Shown: positions 36,901-44,367 of the stretch, piece by piece
Position numbering within the stretch: position 1 is the first letter of the stretch
Layout of the letters: each line of letters opens with the position of its first letter
DNA from: Chryseolinea soli
GTDB lineage: Bacteria > Bacteroidota > Bacteroidia > Cytophagales > Cyclobacteriaceae
NCBI RefSeq assembly: GCF_003589925.1
Contig: NZ_CP032382.1
Coordinates: 1,302,001 to 1,366,000 of the forward strand
Reading direction: 5' to 3'
Length of the DNA: 64,000 bases
The notes under the pieces: model-generated
What the model was told of the DNA's origin: nothing
What the model saw: the letters and a program-made list of their open reading frames with translations, nothing else
Databases searched by the model: none
Translations under genes and position numbers: made by a program

Positions 36901-37681
36901 CCACACCCACTTCCGACATGCGTTTGGCCAGGCGACGGAGCAGCGTGGGGCGCTTGTATTGATTGAAGTCGTGTTTGGTGCTCTTGTGGAGCAGGTCCAG
37001 CAATTCGCGTAAACTCTTTTCGTCTTGCCGGTTCATGCTGTGGAAAGATTGCATGAGTGGCTCATCTTTGATGAACTCCAGCATTTCTTCCCCGATCATT
37101 TCAGGAGGGAGGATCAAGTCCACATAACCGGTGGCGATGGCACTGTTAGGCATGCCGTCGAAAGCGGCGGTGAGCGGGTCTTGCACGATCACTATTCCCC
37201 CATGACGTTTGATGGCCTCGATGCCTTTTGATCCGTCTGTGCCGGTGCCCGAAAGCACGATGCCCACAGCCCGCTCGCCCAGGTCTTCGGCCAGGGAAGT
37301 AAAAAAGATATCCACGGCGTTGTTCGGACCGCCTTTCTTTAGTTTCTCTGCCAGGCGAAGCTTTTGGTCGTGGACGGTCATTATTTTCTTGGCAGGGATG
37401 ACATAGATGCAATCCGGTTCGATCTCGCCACCGTCCTCAGCCTCGCGCACACGCATGGCGGTATGCTTCGACAATAGTTCGGCCATCAGGCTTTTATAGT
37501 CGGGCGATAGATGTTGTACCACCACATAAGAAAAGCCTGTATTGGCAGGCAAGTAATCGAACAGGTCATGCAGCGCCTCCATGCCGCCGGCGGAGGCGCC
37601 AATGCCGACAATTTTAGGGTCCGGATGTTTTGTTTCCGGGCCCTCCATCATTTTAGCCATATCGGGAGAAGAATTACTCAA
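33995..37681 (-). CDS. CheB-CheR-PAS-histidine kinase fusion
   Basis: A 1228-residue cytoplasmic signalling protein. The CheB methylesterase domain (about residues 20-200) has its triad in IGASAGG, VVQHLSP and GTGTDGSKG. CheR methyltransferase (about 225-480) has [21 protein letters not shown] and [10 protein letters not shown] glutamate/asparagine-rich coiled-coil (about 640-720) leads to PAS domains. HisKA has its acceptor His in [15 protein letters not shown], and the HATPase has [14 protein letters not shown] and [12 protein letters not shown]. No receptor or receiver is attached. The divergent single-domain response regulator starts about 60 bp away and is its probable phosphate acceptor. 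No chemoreceptor is in the window. Confidence 0.95.
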   Translation of the reverse strand: MSNSSPDMAKMMEGPETKHPDPKIVGIGASAGGMEALHDLFDYLPANTGFSYVVVQHLSPDYKSLMAELLSKHTAMRVREAEDGGEIEPDCIYVIPAKKIMTVHDQKLRLAEKLKKGGPNNAVDIFFTSLAEDLGERAVGIVLSGTGTDGSKGIEAIKRHGGIVIVQDPLTAAFDGMPNSAIATGYVDLILPPEMIGEEMLEFIKDEPLMQSFHSMNRQDEKSLRELLDLLHKSTKHDFNQYKRPTLLRRLAKRMSEVGVADLGSYRQYIRENDDELKILGREFLINVTKFFRDGEAFECLRTQAIPNILSKKSPEDPIKVWVAACSSGEEAYSVALLFRECMEKTGMLFSNLKIFATDIDADALETASRGVYGESITRDVPPSLLKKYFIEEGKSYRVSPELRKHVVFANHDILKDHPFSHIDLVLCRNMFIYINPVLQRKALKKFHFALKLDGYLMLGPSENIGPLKEVLLEVSRKWKLYRCTTKATLADGETMLVPLDKTVFPPISTPAARNPVANMAEIFKDTLLEDRKIVVLVIDREFKVKQAVGNYKTFLHFPDDTFNFNLLKLVAPDLAVALGVIVRRAMTSNEKSVLKRVAVHHEGSPRFVNIIVKPYLTQKEFQEPFLSVILEEDNTEPRVMKAIDPGMVGDLERITELERELTDTRENLQAVIEELETANEEMQANNEEMISTNEELQSTNEELQSLNEELHTVSAEHQSKIQELYELNDDLNNYFNNSDIGQILVDRKMIIRKFTPSSRRMVNFIDADIGRSLVDITTNIPSVDMVAHIRKVIDTGELVTREIETTDHHFYLMRLSPYVRRDKTIDGVVINFIDISQIKRLDSIVQGIFKSSTSGIAAKRAVRNKQRKIVDFEYLALNEAAERMFNVKPGALAGQKLLRMFNGNKTYFDMYVDVVETGVPARLEFYQEATDKWYDTTVVKMLDGVVTTYTDITKRKKDADIIARNYEDLEITSQKLSESNIQLERSNFDLLQFASVASHDLKEPLRKIQAFGNLLQSKINDKLSQSEAGYFDKMINASNRMQYLIDDVLTLSKLSNNGIVKESTDLKALVKEICDDLEVSIRDKKAVVRIGDLPYIDAVPGQMRQVFQNLISNALKFSGPHPPVITMERKPVTREQADTFGVSPDQFACVEVSDNGIGFENEYREKIFGIFQRLHGRNFEGTGIGLAIARKIVENHGGYIYARGEMNKGATFYLILPITPQSSIDVR

Positions 37682-37742
37682 AATAAAATTTACATTTGGC
37701 TAGGTAAATTTTGTGCCCGTTTTTTATCCCAACCTGCTTTTT

Positions 37743-38141
37743 GTGAATCCGCTGAAAATACTTTTGGTAGAAGACGATCAGGACGACGTTGAATTAATGG
37801 AGGACGTGCTCCGCGAAAAGGGTGTGCCCTTTACCCTGGACGTTGTGAAGCAGGGTGACAAGGTGATTTCTTTTCTCAAAATGGGTAAAAATTTCCCCAA
37901 CGTTATCCTCCTCGACCTGAACATTCCCAAGCTCCACGGCCGCGACGTGCTGGCCCGACTGAAGGCCGACGACGACCTCCGACACATCCCCGTGGTGATC
38001 CTCACCACCTCGTCCACCCCCGCCGAAAAAGAATACTGCCTCAACGCCGGCGCCCATCAATTCCTCACCAAGCCCACCACCGTCGATGGCTTCGATACCA
38101 GCATCCGCACGATCCTGTCGGTGGCCACAAAGCCGCTCTGA
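37743..38141 (+). CDS. Single-domain response regulator (Rcp1/CheY-like)
   Basis: A receiver-only protein. I use the GTG at 37743 (reads MNPLKILLVEDDQDDVELM, 132 residues); a GTG at 37713 would add 10 residues. The acidic pair is EDD, the acceptor Asp lies in VILLDLNIPKLHGRDV, and VVILTTSSTPAEK and FLTKPTTVDGF give the switch Thr and Lys. The NIPKLHG form is typical of the Rcp1-like group that partners phytochrome- or PAS-linked kinases. It is divergent from the CheB-CheR-kinase gene. Confidence 0.92.
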   Translation: MNPLKILLVEDDQDDVELMEDVLREKGVPFTLDVVKQGDKVISFLKMGKNFPNVILLDLNIPKLHGRDVLARLKADDDLRHIPVVILTTSSTPAEKEYCLNAGAHQFLTKPTTVDGFDTSIRTILSVATKPL

Positions 38142-38166
38142 AGCGCGCCTACTGAATTTAAATAAT

Positions 38167-38198
38167 GCGTATACTTGTAGTACACGCTAATTTCTTTT
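38167..38198 (+). terminator. Possible terminator between response regulator and ABC ATPase genes
   Basis: GCGTATAC (38167-38174) and GTACACGC (38180-38187) pair with one mismatch and are followed by TAATTTCTTTTTT. It could end the response-regulator transcript. It could instead be an operator, as it lies 17 bp before the ATPase start. Confidence 0.4.
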
Positions 38199-38204
38199 TT
38201 CCCT

Positions 38205-38976
38205 ATGGAAAACTCCGTGATCGTCGCTCGCAACCTGTCGAAAACCTACACTGAGACCGTCCTGAAAAACATCGATCTCACCATCCGGCAAGGGGAGATC
38301 ATTGGCTACATCGGGCCCAACGGCGCCGGCAAAAGCACGACCATCAAGATCCTGACCGGCATCATTCCCGATTTCGACGGCGAGGTGACGGTGTTGGGGC
38401 TGGACATCCGCAAGCAACCCGTGGAGGTGAAGAAACAGATCGGCTACATTCCCGAGAACGCCGCGCTCTACGACACGCTCACGCCGCTGGAGTATTTATA
38501 TTTCGTTGGGCAGCTTTACAAGATGGACCTGGCCATTGTCGACAAAAAAGCCAAAGAACTGCTGGAGCTTTTCGAACTCAGCGAGCACCTCGACTCGCGC
38601 ATGACCACGTTCTCCAAAGGCATGCGTCAAAAAGTATTGCTCATCGCCGGCATGATCCACAACCCCGCGCTGCTCTTCCTGGACGAACCGCTGTCGGGGC
38701 TGGATGCCAACGCCGTCATCCTGGTGAAGGAAATTCTTTCACAGCTTAAACAGGCGGGCAAAACGATCTTCTACAGTTCGCACCTCATGGATGTGGTCGA
38801 AAAAGATTTCCGACCGCATCATCATCATCAACAAAGGCGAGGTGATCGCCAACGGCACGTTTGCCGAGTTGAACGCCCAGGCGACCGGCTCGCTTGAAAA
38901 AATATTTACCGACCTGACCGGCAACCGCGAGCACGCCTCTGCCGCCGGCCACTTTATCGATGTATTGAGAAGCTGA
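38205..38976 (+). CDS. ABC transporter ATP-binding protein, frameshifted at an A5 run
   Basis: ABC exporter ATPase with Walker A GPNGAGKSTT, signature TFSKGMRQK, Walker B LLFLDEPLSGLD and the H-loop SSHLMDV. The frame breaks after VVEK at the A5 run 38800-38804: the original frame runs on to 38897 with nonsense (a His/Arg-rich tail). The true C-terminus (ISDRIIIINKG...FIDVLRS) continues in the +1 frame to 38976. Removing one A restores an uninterrupted 256-residue protein ending 2 bp before the permease start. This is either a sequencing error or a real mutation; programmed frameshifting is less likely at such a short run. Confidence 0.9.
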
Positions 38977-38978
38977 TC

Positions 38979-40634
38979 ATGGAAAAAGTTCTCCTGACCG
39001 TGCTGGACGCCTTCGCCTGGATCTTCCGGTTGCTCGGTGCCGACTATGAGCAAGTGCGGGCCATCGTGGCCATCAAGCTCGTGATGGACAACCGCCGGCA
39101 ATTGGTCACCTTTCAGAGAAAAGCAAAAGAATCGGGCAACACGTTTTGGCAAACGGTGTTCGTCTACATCATTTTCGGCGTATTTATCGGGTTCCTCCTC
39201 AGTGCCATCCCGTCATTCCGCTTTGCCATGACGGTGTTCTTCAGCTACCTCATGGTCATGATCGTGATGACGCTCATCACCGACTTCTCCTCCATCCTGC
39301 TCGACACCAGCGACAACACCATCATCCTGCCCCGGCCCGTCGACGGTCGCACGCTCTTTGTGGCGCGCGCCACGCACATCATGCTTTACCTCGGCCAGTT
39401 GGCGCTTGGATTATCCATCGTGCCTTGCGTAGTCGTGTTCGTGATGCATGGGTGGGTCGTGCTGCTGGTGTTCTGCGCAGCCATTGTGTTGGCCATTCTC
39501 ACGGCCGTGTTTGTCACCAACGCCTTCTACCTGCTGGTCATGCAATTTTCCAGCGAAGAAAAGCTGAAGAACATCATCAACTATTTTCAGATCCTTATGG
39601 CCGTGGCGGTGATGGGCAGCTACCAGATCCTGCCGCGCATGATGGGAAGACTTACAGGCGATTTTTTCGATTTCACGCTGAGCGCCTGGAGCTTTCTCAT
39701 TCCACCGCTTTGGATGGCCGGCGCCTTGGAAATGGTGAAGCTCCATCTTTTCGACGGCCTTCACGTGGGGTTGACGGCCTGCGCATTGGTCGTGCCCTTT
39801 GCGGGCATGTATGCCGTCAACACTTTTCTCACGCCCATTTTCAACCGGAAGCTCAGCGCACTTAGCGGCGGTGTGGGTGAATCAAAAACAAAAAAAGTGG
39901 TCGTTCAAAGCGCAACGCTTCCATCGCGTCGCTGGTTCACGGCCTCGCCTGTGGAGCAGGGCGCTTTCGACGTGATCTCCAAATTGCTCTCGCGCGACAG
40001 GAAGATCAAGCTGAAGATCTATCCGGCCTATGGGTATGTGCTCATCCTGGGTTTCATCTTTATTTTCCGCAGCAAAGATTCGCTCGGGTCAACGCTGGCC
40101 CATCTCTCGGAATCCAACTATCATTTGGTGCTGATCTACCTCATGTTCATGGTGCAACAGGTGGCGTGTCATGAAATACCCTATTCCGATGACTTCAAGG
40201 CAAGCTGGATTTATTTTTCGGCGCCGTTGCAGGCACCGGGCGAGATTTTGAGCGGAACGCTCAAGGCGATTTTTGTGCGGCTGTTTGTTCCGGGCTATGC
40301 CGTGATCAGCGTCATCATTCTCTATGTGTGGGGATGGCGCGCGTGGTCCGATTTACTTTTCGGTTTGTTCAACAACATGATCATGGTCCTTTTGCTGGTC
40401 ACGATCTCCAAACGTTACCTGCCGTTTTCGATGGCCCCCAGCCTGCGCACACAGAGCGGCAACCTGGCGCGCGGCCTTTTGACCGGCCTCATGATCGGGC
40501 TGCTGGGCTTGATCCATTACGGGGTTACGTACATGCCGGTGTTGTTGTGGGCGGCCATCCCAGCCCAACTGGTGGTGTTATACTTTGCATACCGCGATTA
40601 TAAACAAACGTCGTGGGAGCAGCTTACTCTTTGA
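38979..40634 (+). CDS. ABC exporter membrane protein
   Basis: A 551-residue polytopic membrane protein with about a dozen hydrophobic segments, for example VFIGFLLSAIPSFRFAMTVFF and HYGVTYMPVLLWAAI. It has no soluble domain motif that I recognise. It starts 2 bp after the restored end of the ATPase gene, so it is the permease of a two-gene ABC exporter. The substrate is unknown. Its 3' end overlaps the convergent SemiSWEET gene by 11 bp. Confidence 0.85.
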   Translation: MEKVLLTVLDAFAWIFRLLGADYEQVRAIVAIKLVMDNRRQLVTFQRKAKESGNTFWQTVFVYIIFGVFIGFLLSAIPSFRFAMTVFFSYLMVMIVMTLITDFSSILLDTSDNTIILPRPVDGRTLFVARATHIMLYLGQLALGLSIVPCVVVFVMHGWVVLLVFCAAIVLAILTAVFVTNAFYLLVMQFSSEEKLKNIINYFQILMAVAVMGSYQILPRMMGRLTGDFFDFTLSAWSFLIPPLWMAGALEMVKLHLFDGLHVGLTACALVVPFAGMYAVNTFLTPIFNRKLSALSGGVGESKTKKVVVQSATLPSRRWFTASPVEQGAFDVISKLLSRDRKIKLKIYPAYGYVLILGFIFIFRSKDSLGSTLAHLSESNYHLVLIYLMFMVQQVACHEIPYSDDFKASWIYFSAPLQAPGEILSGTLKAIFVRLFVPGYAVISVIILYVWGWRAWSDLLFGLFNNMIMVLLLVTISKRYLPFSMAPSLRTQSGNLARGLLTGLMIGLLGLIHYGVTYMPVLLWAAIPAQLVVLYFAYRDYKQTSWEQLTL

Positions 40635-40881
40635 AGCGGAGCTTGAAGAAAAGAAGGGTGGAAGCCAGCATGAGCGTGCACATGTTGGCAGCGATCACAG
40701 GGATGTCGCGTACCAGGATGCCATAGGCCAGCCACAACGCTACGCCCAGGCAAAAAAGTGAAAACATGCCCAAAGACAGGTCTTTTGCCGAACGGCTTTT
40801 CCAGGTTTTGATCACCTGGGGAAGAAAGGCTATCGTCGTTAACATTCCTGCAGCAAGTCCAAGAAGTTGTATCGTGTTCAT
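40624..40881 (-). CDS. SemiSWEET-type sugar transporter
   Basis: Starting at the ATG at 40881 (MNTIQLLGLAAGMLTTIAF) the product has 85 residues with three hydrophobic helices, the size of a SemiSWEET half-transporter, which works as a homodimer. The PQ-loop motif is IAFLPQVIKTWKSRSAKDLS. Members facilitate diffusion of sugars or other small solutes. The last 11 bases overlap the convergent exporter gene. Confidence 0.9.
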   Translation of the reverse strand: MNTIQLLGLAAGMLTTIAFLPQVIKTWKSRSAKDLSLGMFSLFCLGVALWLAYGILVRDIPVIAANMCTLMLASTLLFFKLRFKE

Positions 40882-41179
40882 ATCGTTTATTTTAGGGCAG
40901 ACCCATGGTTTCGTTGGCGGGTCGTCCAAGTTATTTAACTCCCAAAGCTACCGAAACGTTGCGGTGATTCGCCTTCCATGTAATTTTATCGACGCTTTAG
41001 CCAGGTACAACGATTGCGGAAATTTGAACAGATCGAACGTTGCAGGAGCTGGGTTGGGATGGGCGCCGGCATAGGCCGGGGGTTGATAGCCGGGTTTCGC
41101 GCTCCGATCGCTACACGTTGAACGCATTTTGTGTTCCTGTTTACTTCAATAGGTGCAGCAATTATTTTACATTCATCTC
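40882..41179. other. Intergenic region between SemiSWEET and the acetyltransferase
   Basis: A 298-bp stretch between divergent genes. I see no tRNA-like fold, repeat or clear promoter consensus, and no coherent small reading frame. It presumably holds both promoters. A GTG at 41153 is the alternative start of the acetyltransferase. Confidence 0.5.
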
Positions 41180-41623
41180 GTGATTGTTCGTCAGGCCATC
41201 CGGAAAGACGCCGCCGCGCTGGCGGTTTTACTAACGCAACTGGGATACCCATCGCCACAGGAGAACTTGGATTTTGTCCTGGGGAAAATTGAAACGTATA
41301 GCGCCGAAACCTACCGGTTGCTCGTCGGCGAAGTAGACGGCGATGTGGTGGGATTTATTTCCCTGCATTGGTTTCAAATCTTTCACTCGCCCGGCAGGAT
41401 GGGTCGCATCACCGCCTTTTGTGTGCATGAGCGGGTGCGCAGCAAAGGCATCGGTCAATACATACTAACGGAGGCTGAAAAATTTCTGGTTGCCCAGGGA
41501 TGCACCTCCGTAGAAGTGACCAGCAACCTGCGGCGGCTTCAGACGCATGATTTCTATCTCAAGCACGGCTATGCGGAAACATCGAAGCGGTTTATAAAAT
41601 CCCTTGTCCCAAAGCAAGGTTAA
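41180..41623 (+). CDS. GNAT-family N-acetyltransferase
   Basis: Starting at the GTG at 41180 (reads MIVRQAIRKDAAALAVLL, as is usual for GNAT proteins) the product has 147 residues; a GTG at 41153 would add 9. Acetyl-CoA-binding motif A is GRITAFCVHERVRSKGIGQYIL, with the R-x-x-G-x-G loop. The substrate-side motif is VEVTSNLRRLQTHDFYLKHGY, common in aminoglycoside-like and small-amine acetyltransferases. The substrate is unknown. It converges on the MocR gene 5 bp away. Confidence 0.88.
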   Translation: MIVRQAIRKDAAALAVLLTQLGYPSPQENLDFVLGKIETYSAETYRLLVGEVDGDVVGFISLHWFQIFHSPGRMGRITAFCVHERVRSKGIGQYILTEAEKFLVAQGCTSVEVTSNLRRLQTHDFYLKHGYAETSKRFIKSLVPKQG

Positions 41624-41628
41624 CGGTC

Positions 41629-43065
41629 TCACCGCCACTCACGCATCAACTTGCCCAGTGTTTTCAATCCCTCCTCGATTTTCGGATTCCACGGCTCGCC
41701 ATAGCTGATGCGGAAGCAATTTTCGAATCTTCCCTGTGAAGAAAAGATCTGGCCCGGGGCAATGCCGATGTTGTGTTTCAGTGCGCGTTTGTGAAGCTTG
41801 TAGGCATTTATTTTTTTATTCATCTCGATCCACAGCGTGAAGCCCCCCTGAGGGCGCGAGATACACGTGTCCTCGGGAAAATATTCGCAGACGGCCTGCA
41901 CATAACGGAGGGCCTGGGTGTGAAGCGCTTTGCGCAAGTGGCGAAGATGCAACTCGAAACGGCCCTTGCTGAGGAAGTCGGCCACGGCTGCCTGGGCCAG
42001 CGTGTTGGTGGAGACGGTGTGCATGCGCTTGAGGCGGATCACTTTGTCTTTGAATTTGCCGGGGATCGTCCAGCCGATGCGGTAGCCCGGGGCCAGCGAT
42101 TTGGAGAAGGACGCGCAATGCAGCACCAGTCCTTTTTTGTCAAAGCTCTTGCAGGTCTTGGGGCGGGTTTTGCCAAAGTAGAGCTCTCCATAAATATCGT
42201 CTTCGATGAGCGGGATCTCTTTTTTGGCCAGCATGTCCACCAACCGTTTCTTGCGGTCGTCGGGCATGCAGCTTCCCAAGGGATTGTTGAAGTTGCTCAC
42301 CACCAAACAGGCCTTGATGTTGAAGCGCGGGATGGCTTGCTCGAGGTAGTCGATGTCCAAGCCCAACACCGGATCCGTAGGGATCTCCACCACCTTCAAT
42401 CCATGACTTTGCATCACCTGGAAAATAGCAAAGTAGGTTGGGCTCTCTATCGCGATGGCATCGCCTGGGTTGGTGATGGCCTTGATGCAAAGCGACAAGG
42501 CTTCCACGCAACCGGCCGTTACCACGATGTCGTTCTCGCTGGGTGTGCCTCCCCAATTAAATGCTTGTCGCGCAATTTGTTTTCGCAGGGCCACGTTGCC
42601 CTGGATGTGTTCGTAGTGCAGGCAACTTGTTTTCGATTCGCGCAGCACGTGGGTCACCGCCTTGTTGAGCTTCGCCGTGGGCAGCAACTCGATGGCCGGT
42701 GCCGCCATGGAAAAATTCAGGAGGGTGCGAGAATTGAGGTCGACGTAGACGCTATTGATCATGTCGTCGATGGTGACGGGTAGCGCGTCGTCAGGCGGTT
42801 CGCTGGTGCGGGGCAGGTCGAGCACATGCTCGGGTGAATATTTTACATAATAGCCGGATTGGGGCCGCGCTTCCACCAGCCCTTTGCTTTCCAATAAATA
42901 GTAGGCCTGGAACGCCGTGCTCAGGCTAATGCCCTGTTCTTTGCTGAGGGCGCGCACCGACAACAGTTTGTCGCCGACCTTCAGCACATTTTTTTCAATA
43001 AGCGCTTCAATGCGCTCGGCCACGGCATTGTATTTATGATCCGGCTTTGGCAACACGTCGTTCAT
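41629..43065 (-). CDS. MocR/PdxR-type regulator (GntR winged helix plus aminotransferase domain)
   Basis: With the ATG at 43065 (MNDVLPKPDHKYN) the product has 478 residues. The N-terminal GntR winged helix has YNAVAERIEALIEKNVLKVGDKLLSVRALSKEQGISLSTAFQAYYLLE. The fold-type I aminotransferase domain has VVTAGCVEALSLCIKAI, VSNFNNPLGSC, LIEDDIYGELYF and the PLP-lysine motif CASFSKSLAPGYRIGW. Such proteins regulate vitamin B6, GABA or taurine genes with PLP as ligand. No such metabolic genes are adjacent, so its target is open. Confidence 0.93.
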   Translation of the reverse strand: MNDVLPKPDHKYNAVAERIEALIEKNVLKVGDKLLSVRALSKEQGISLSTAFQAYYLLESKGLVEARPQSGYYVKYSPEHVLDLPRTSEPPDDALPVTIDDMINSVYVDLNSRTLLNFSMAAPAIELLPTAKLNKAVTHVLRESKTSCLHYEHIQGNVALRKQIARQAFNWGGTPSENDIVVTAGCVEALSLCIKAITNPGDAIAIESPTYFAIFQVMQSHGLKVVEIPTDPVLGLDIDYLEQAIPRFNIKACLVVSNFNNPLGSCMPDDRKKRLVDMLAKKEIPLIEDDIYGELYFGKTRPKTCKSFDKKGLVLHCASFSKSLAPGYRIGWTIPGKFKDKVIRLKRMHTVSTNTLAQAAVADFLSKGRFELHLRHLRKALHTQALRYVQAVCEYFPEDTCISRPQGGFTLWIEMNKKINAYKLHKRALKHNIGIAPGQIFSSQGRFENCFRISYGEPWNPKIEEGLKTLGKLMREWR

Positions 43066-43173
43066 GAGCAGTTTCTTTAGTAAGCGAAGGCCATACGAAC
43101 TGATATGGTCAAAAGTACTAAAACTCCAACTGTTATGAACGAAGGGAGACGGACAAAAGATTTGCGATCCCAC

Positions 43174-43217
43174 AAAAAAAATGGGAATCGCCTACCGTTT
43201 TCACGATAAGGATTCCC
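43174..43217 (-). terminator. Rho-independent terminator of the W-x-I-S-K repeat gene
   Basis: On the minus strand GGGAATC (43217-43211) pairs with GATTCCC (43189-43183) and is followed by A then T8. It lies 35 bp after the stop at 43252. The 21-base loop is long but the U-tract is strong. Confidence 0.7.
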
Positions 43218-43251
43218 TCTCCCTGTGTACCTAAAACTAGAGATTCTTAGA

Positions 43252-43578
43252 TTATCGGCCGATGCGTTTAACACCCTTCGAGATCACCCACGAAGGCGTT
43301 CCTGTCGAAGCCACGTTGCCTTTGGCCATCATGCTTTCGCGCGATGCTTTGGTGGCTCGCTTGGAAACAACCCAGTGTGCATCCAATGATTTCGCACGGA
43401 TATGCGATTGGCGCAGGCTGGGGTCGCTCAGGCTTTGCTGATTGGCTACTTTTTGCACGTCCTTCGAGATGGGCCACGCCGGGTCGGTGCCCGTTTGTGC
43501 GTTGGCGAAGGAAATACTTGTCACCATGAGGGCCACCAGGGCCATGGTCTTCGTCCACACGTTCAGTCGCTTTTTCAT
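43252..43578 (-). CDS. Small secreted protein with three W-x-[IV]-S-K repeats
   Basis: With the ATG at 43578 (MKKRLNVWTKTMALVALMVTSISFANA) the product has 108 residues and a clear Sec signal peptide. The mature 80 residues contain three similar motifs: WPISKDVQK (W35), WVVSKRATK (W69) and WVISKGVKR (W97), joined by polar linkers. The pattern W-[PV]-[IV]-S-K-x-[VA]-x-[KR] is basic and amphipathic. I know no described family. It is followed by a strong terminator, so it forms its own short transcript. Confidence 0.75.
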   Translation of the reverse strand: MKKRLNVWTKTMALVALMVTSISFANAQTGTDPAWPISKDVQKVANQQSLSDPSLRQSHIRAKSLDAHWVVSKRATKASRESMMAKGNVASTGTPSWVISKGVKRIGR

Positions 43579-43696
43579 AACGCAGTTTGTTTGCTGTTTT
43601 ACAAATAAACGGCGCGAGGGCAAAGGCCTGCCTCAGGAAAAGTACCATTTGGGCCCTATGATTTTTACGGAAACGCGTCTCGGGGTTTACCCTGAG

Positions 43697-44332
43697 TCAG
43701 GAAAGGATCTTCATTTCTATGGCCTTGCGGATCAGCTCGGCGGTGTTGTTCACTTTCATTTTCTTCAACATGTTGATGCGGTGCGACTCCACCGTGCGGA
43801 TGCTGATGCCCAACAGGTCGGCGATCTGTTTGGTACTCTTGCCCTGGGCTACCAACTCCAACACCTCTTTTTCACGGGGTGTGATGTCGCCCACTTCGGG
43901 GAGTTCGGGGCGGGCCACGGAATCGGCCAGGATGGACGTGATGAGGGGGCTGAAATATTTGCCGCCGTGAAATACCACCAGGATGGCCTTTTCCAGCTCG
44001 GGTCCCTCGATGCTTTTCAGCAGGTAGCCTTCGGCGCCGGTTTTCAGAGCGTTCATGATGTACTCGCGTTCCTCGTGCATGGTCAGCACGATGCATTTGA
44101 TGGCGGGGTATTGCTTTTTCACTTTCTGCAAAGCCTCCAGGCCATTCATGCCGGGCATGCTGATATCGGTCAGGATCATGTCGGGCGACAGCTCGTCGGT
44201 GAGGGTGAGCAGGTCGGTGCCATTTTCGGCTTCACCCACGATTTCGAAGTGCTCGTTTTTAACAAGCATGGATTTGAATCCCGCGCGGATCAGCGGGTGG
44301 TCGTCGGCTAGCAGCAATCGGATCTTATTCAT
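43697..44332 (-). CDS. NarL/FixJ-family response regulator
   Basis: A 211-residue response regulator. The receiver has ADDHPLIRAGF and the acceptor Asp in MILTDISMPGMNG. The LuxR-type helix-turn-helix (about residues 145-205) has LTPREKEVLELVAQGKSTKQIADLLGISIRTVESHRINMLKKM in essence (ITPREKEVLE start). It lies 35 bp downstream of the cache-domain kinase gene on the same strand and is its probable partner. Confidence 0.95.
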   Translation of the reverse strand: MNKIRLLLADDHPLIRAGFKSMLVKNEHFEIVGEAENGTDLLTLTDELSPDMILTDISMPGMNGLEALQKVKKQYPAIKCIVLTMHEEREYIMNALKTGAEGYLLKSIEGPELEKAILVVFHGGKYFSPLITSILADSVARPELPEVGDITPREKEVLELVAQGKSTKQIADLLGISIRTVESHRINMLKKMKVNNTAELIRKAIEMKILS

Positions 44333-44367
44333 ACAAGTGAAATCAAGTCTACGAAGGTAGCTAAAGA

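Noticed and set aside
37691..37698. TACATTTG, an exact match to the Bacteroidota -7 consensus, upstream of the response regulator
   Set aside because: No -33 element (TTG-type) lies at the right distance, so a single 8-base match is weak evidence.
38799..38806. Programmed ribosomal frameshift in the ABC ATPase
   Set aside because: The needed shift is +1 at only five A residues, unlike the A-AAA-AAG -1 slippery site of dnaX, and no stimulatory hairpin or SD-like element is obvious. Error or mutation is simpler.
38791..38976. Separate small gene starting at an ATG within the ABC ATPase
   Set aside because: Its product is the natural C-terminus of the ATPase; the separate start is an artefact of the frameshift.
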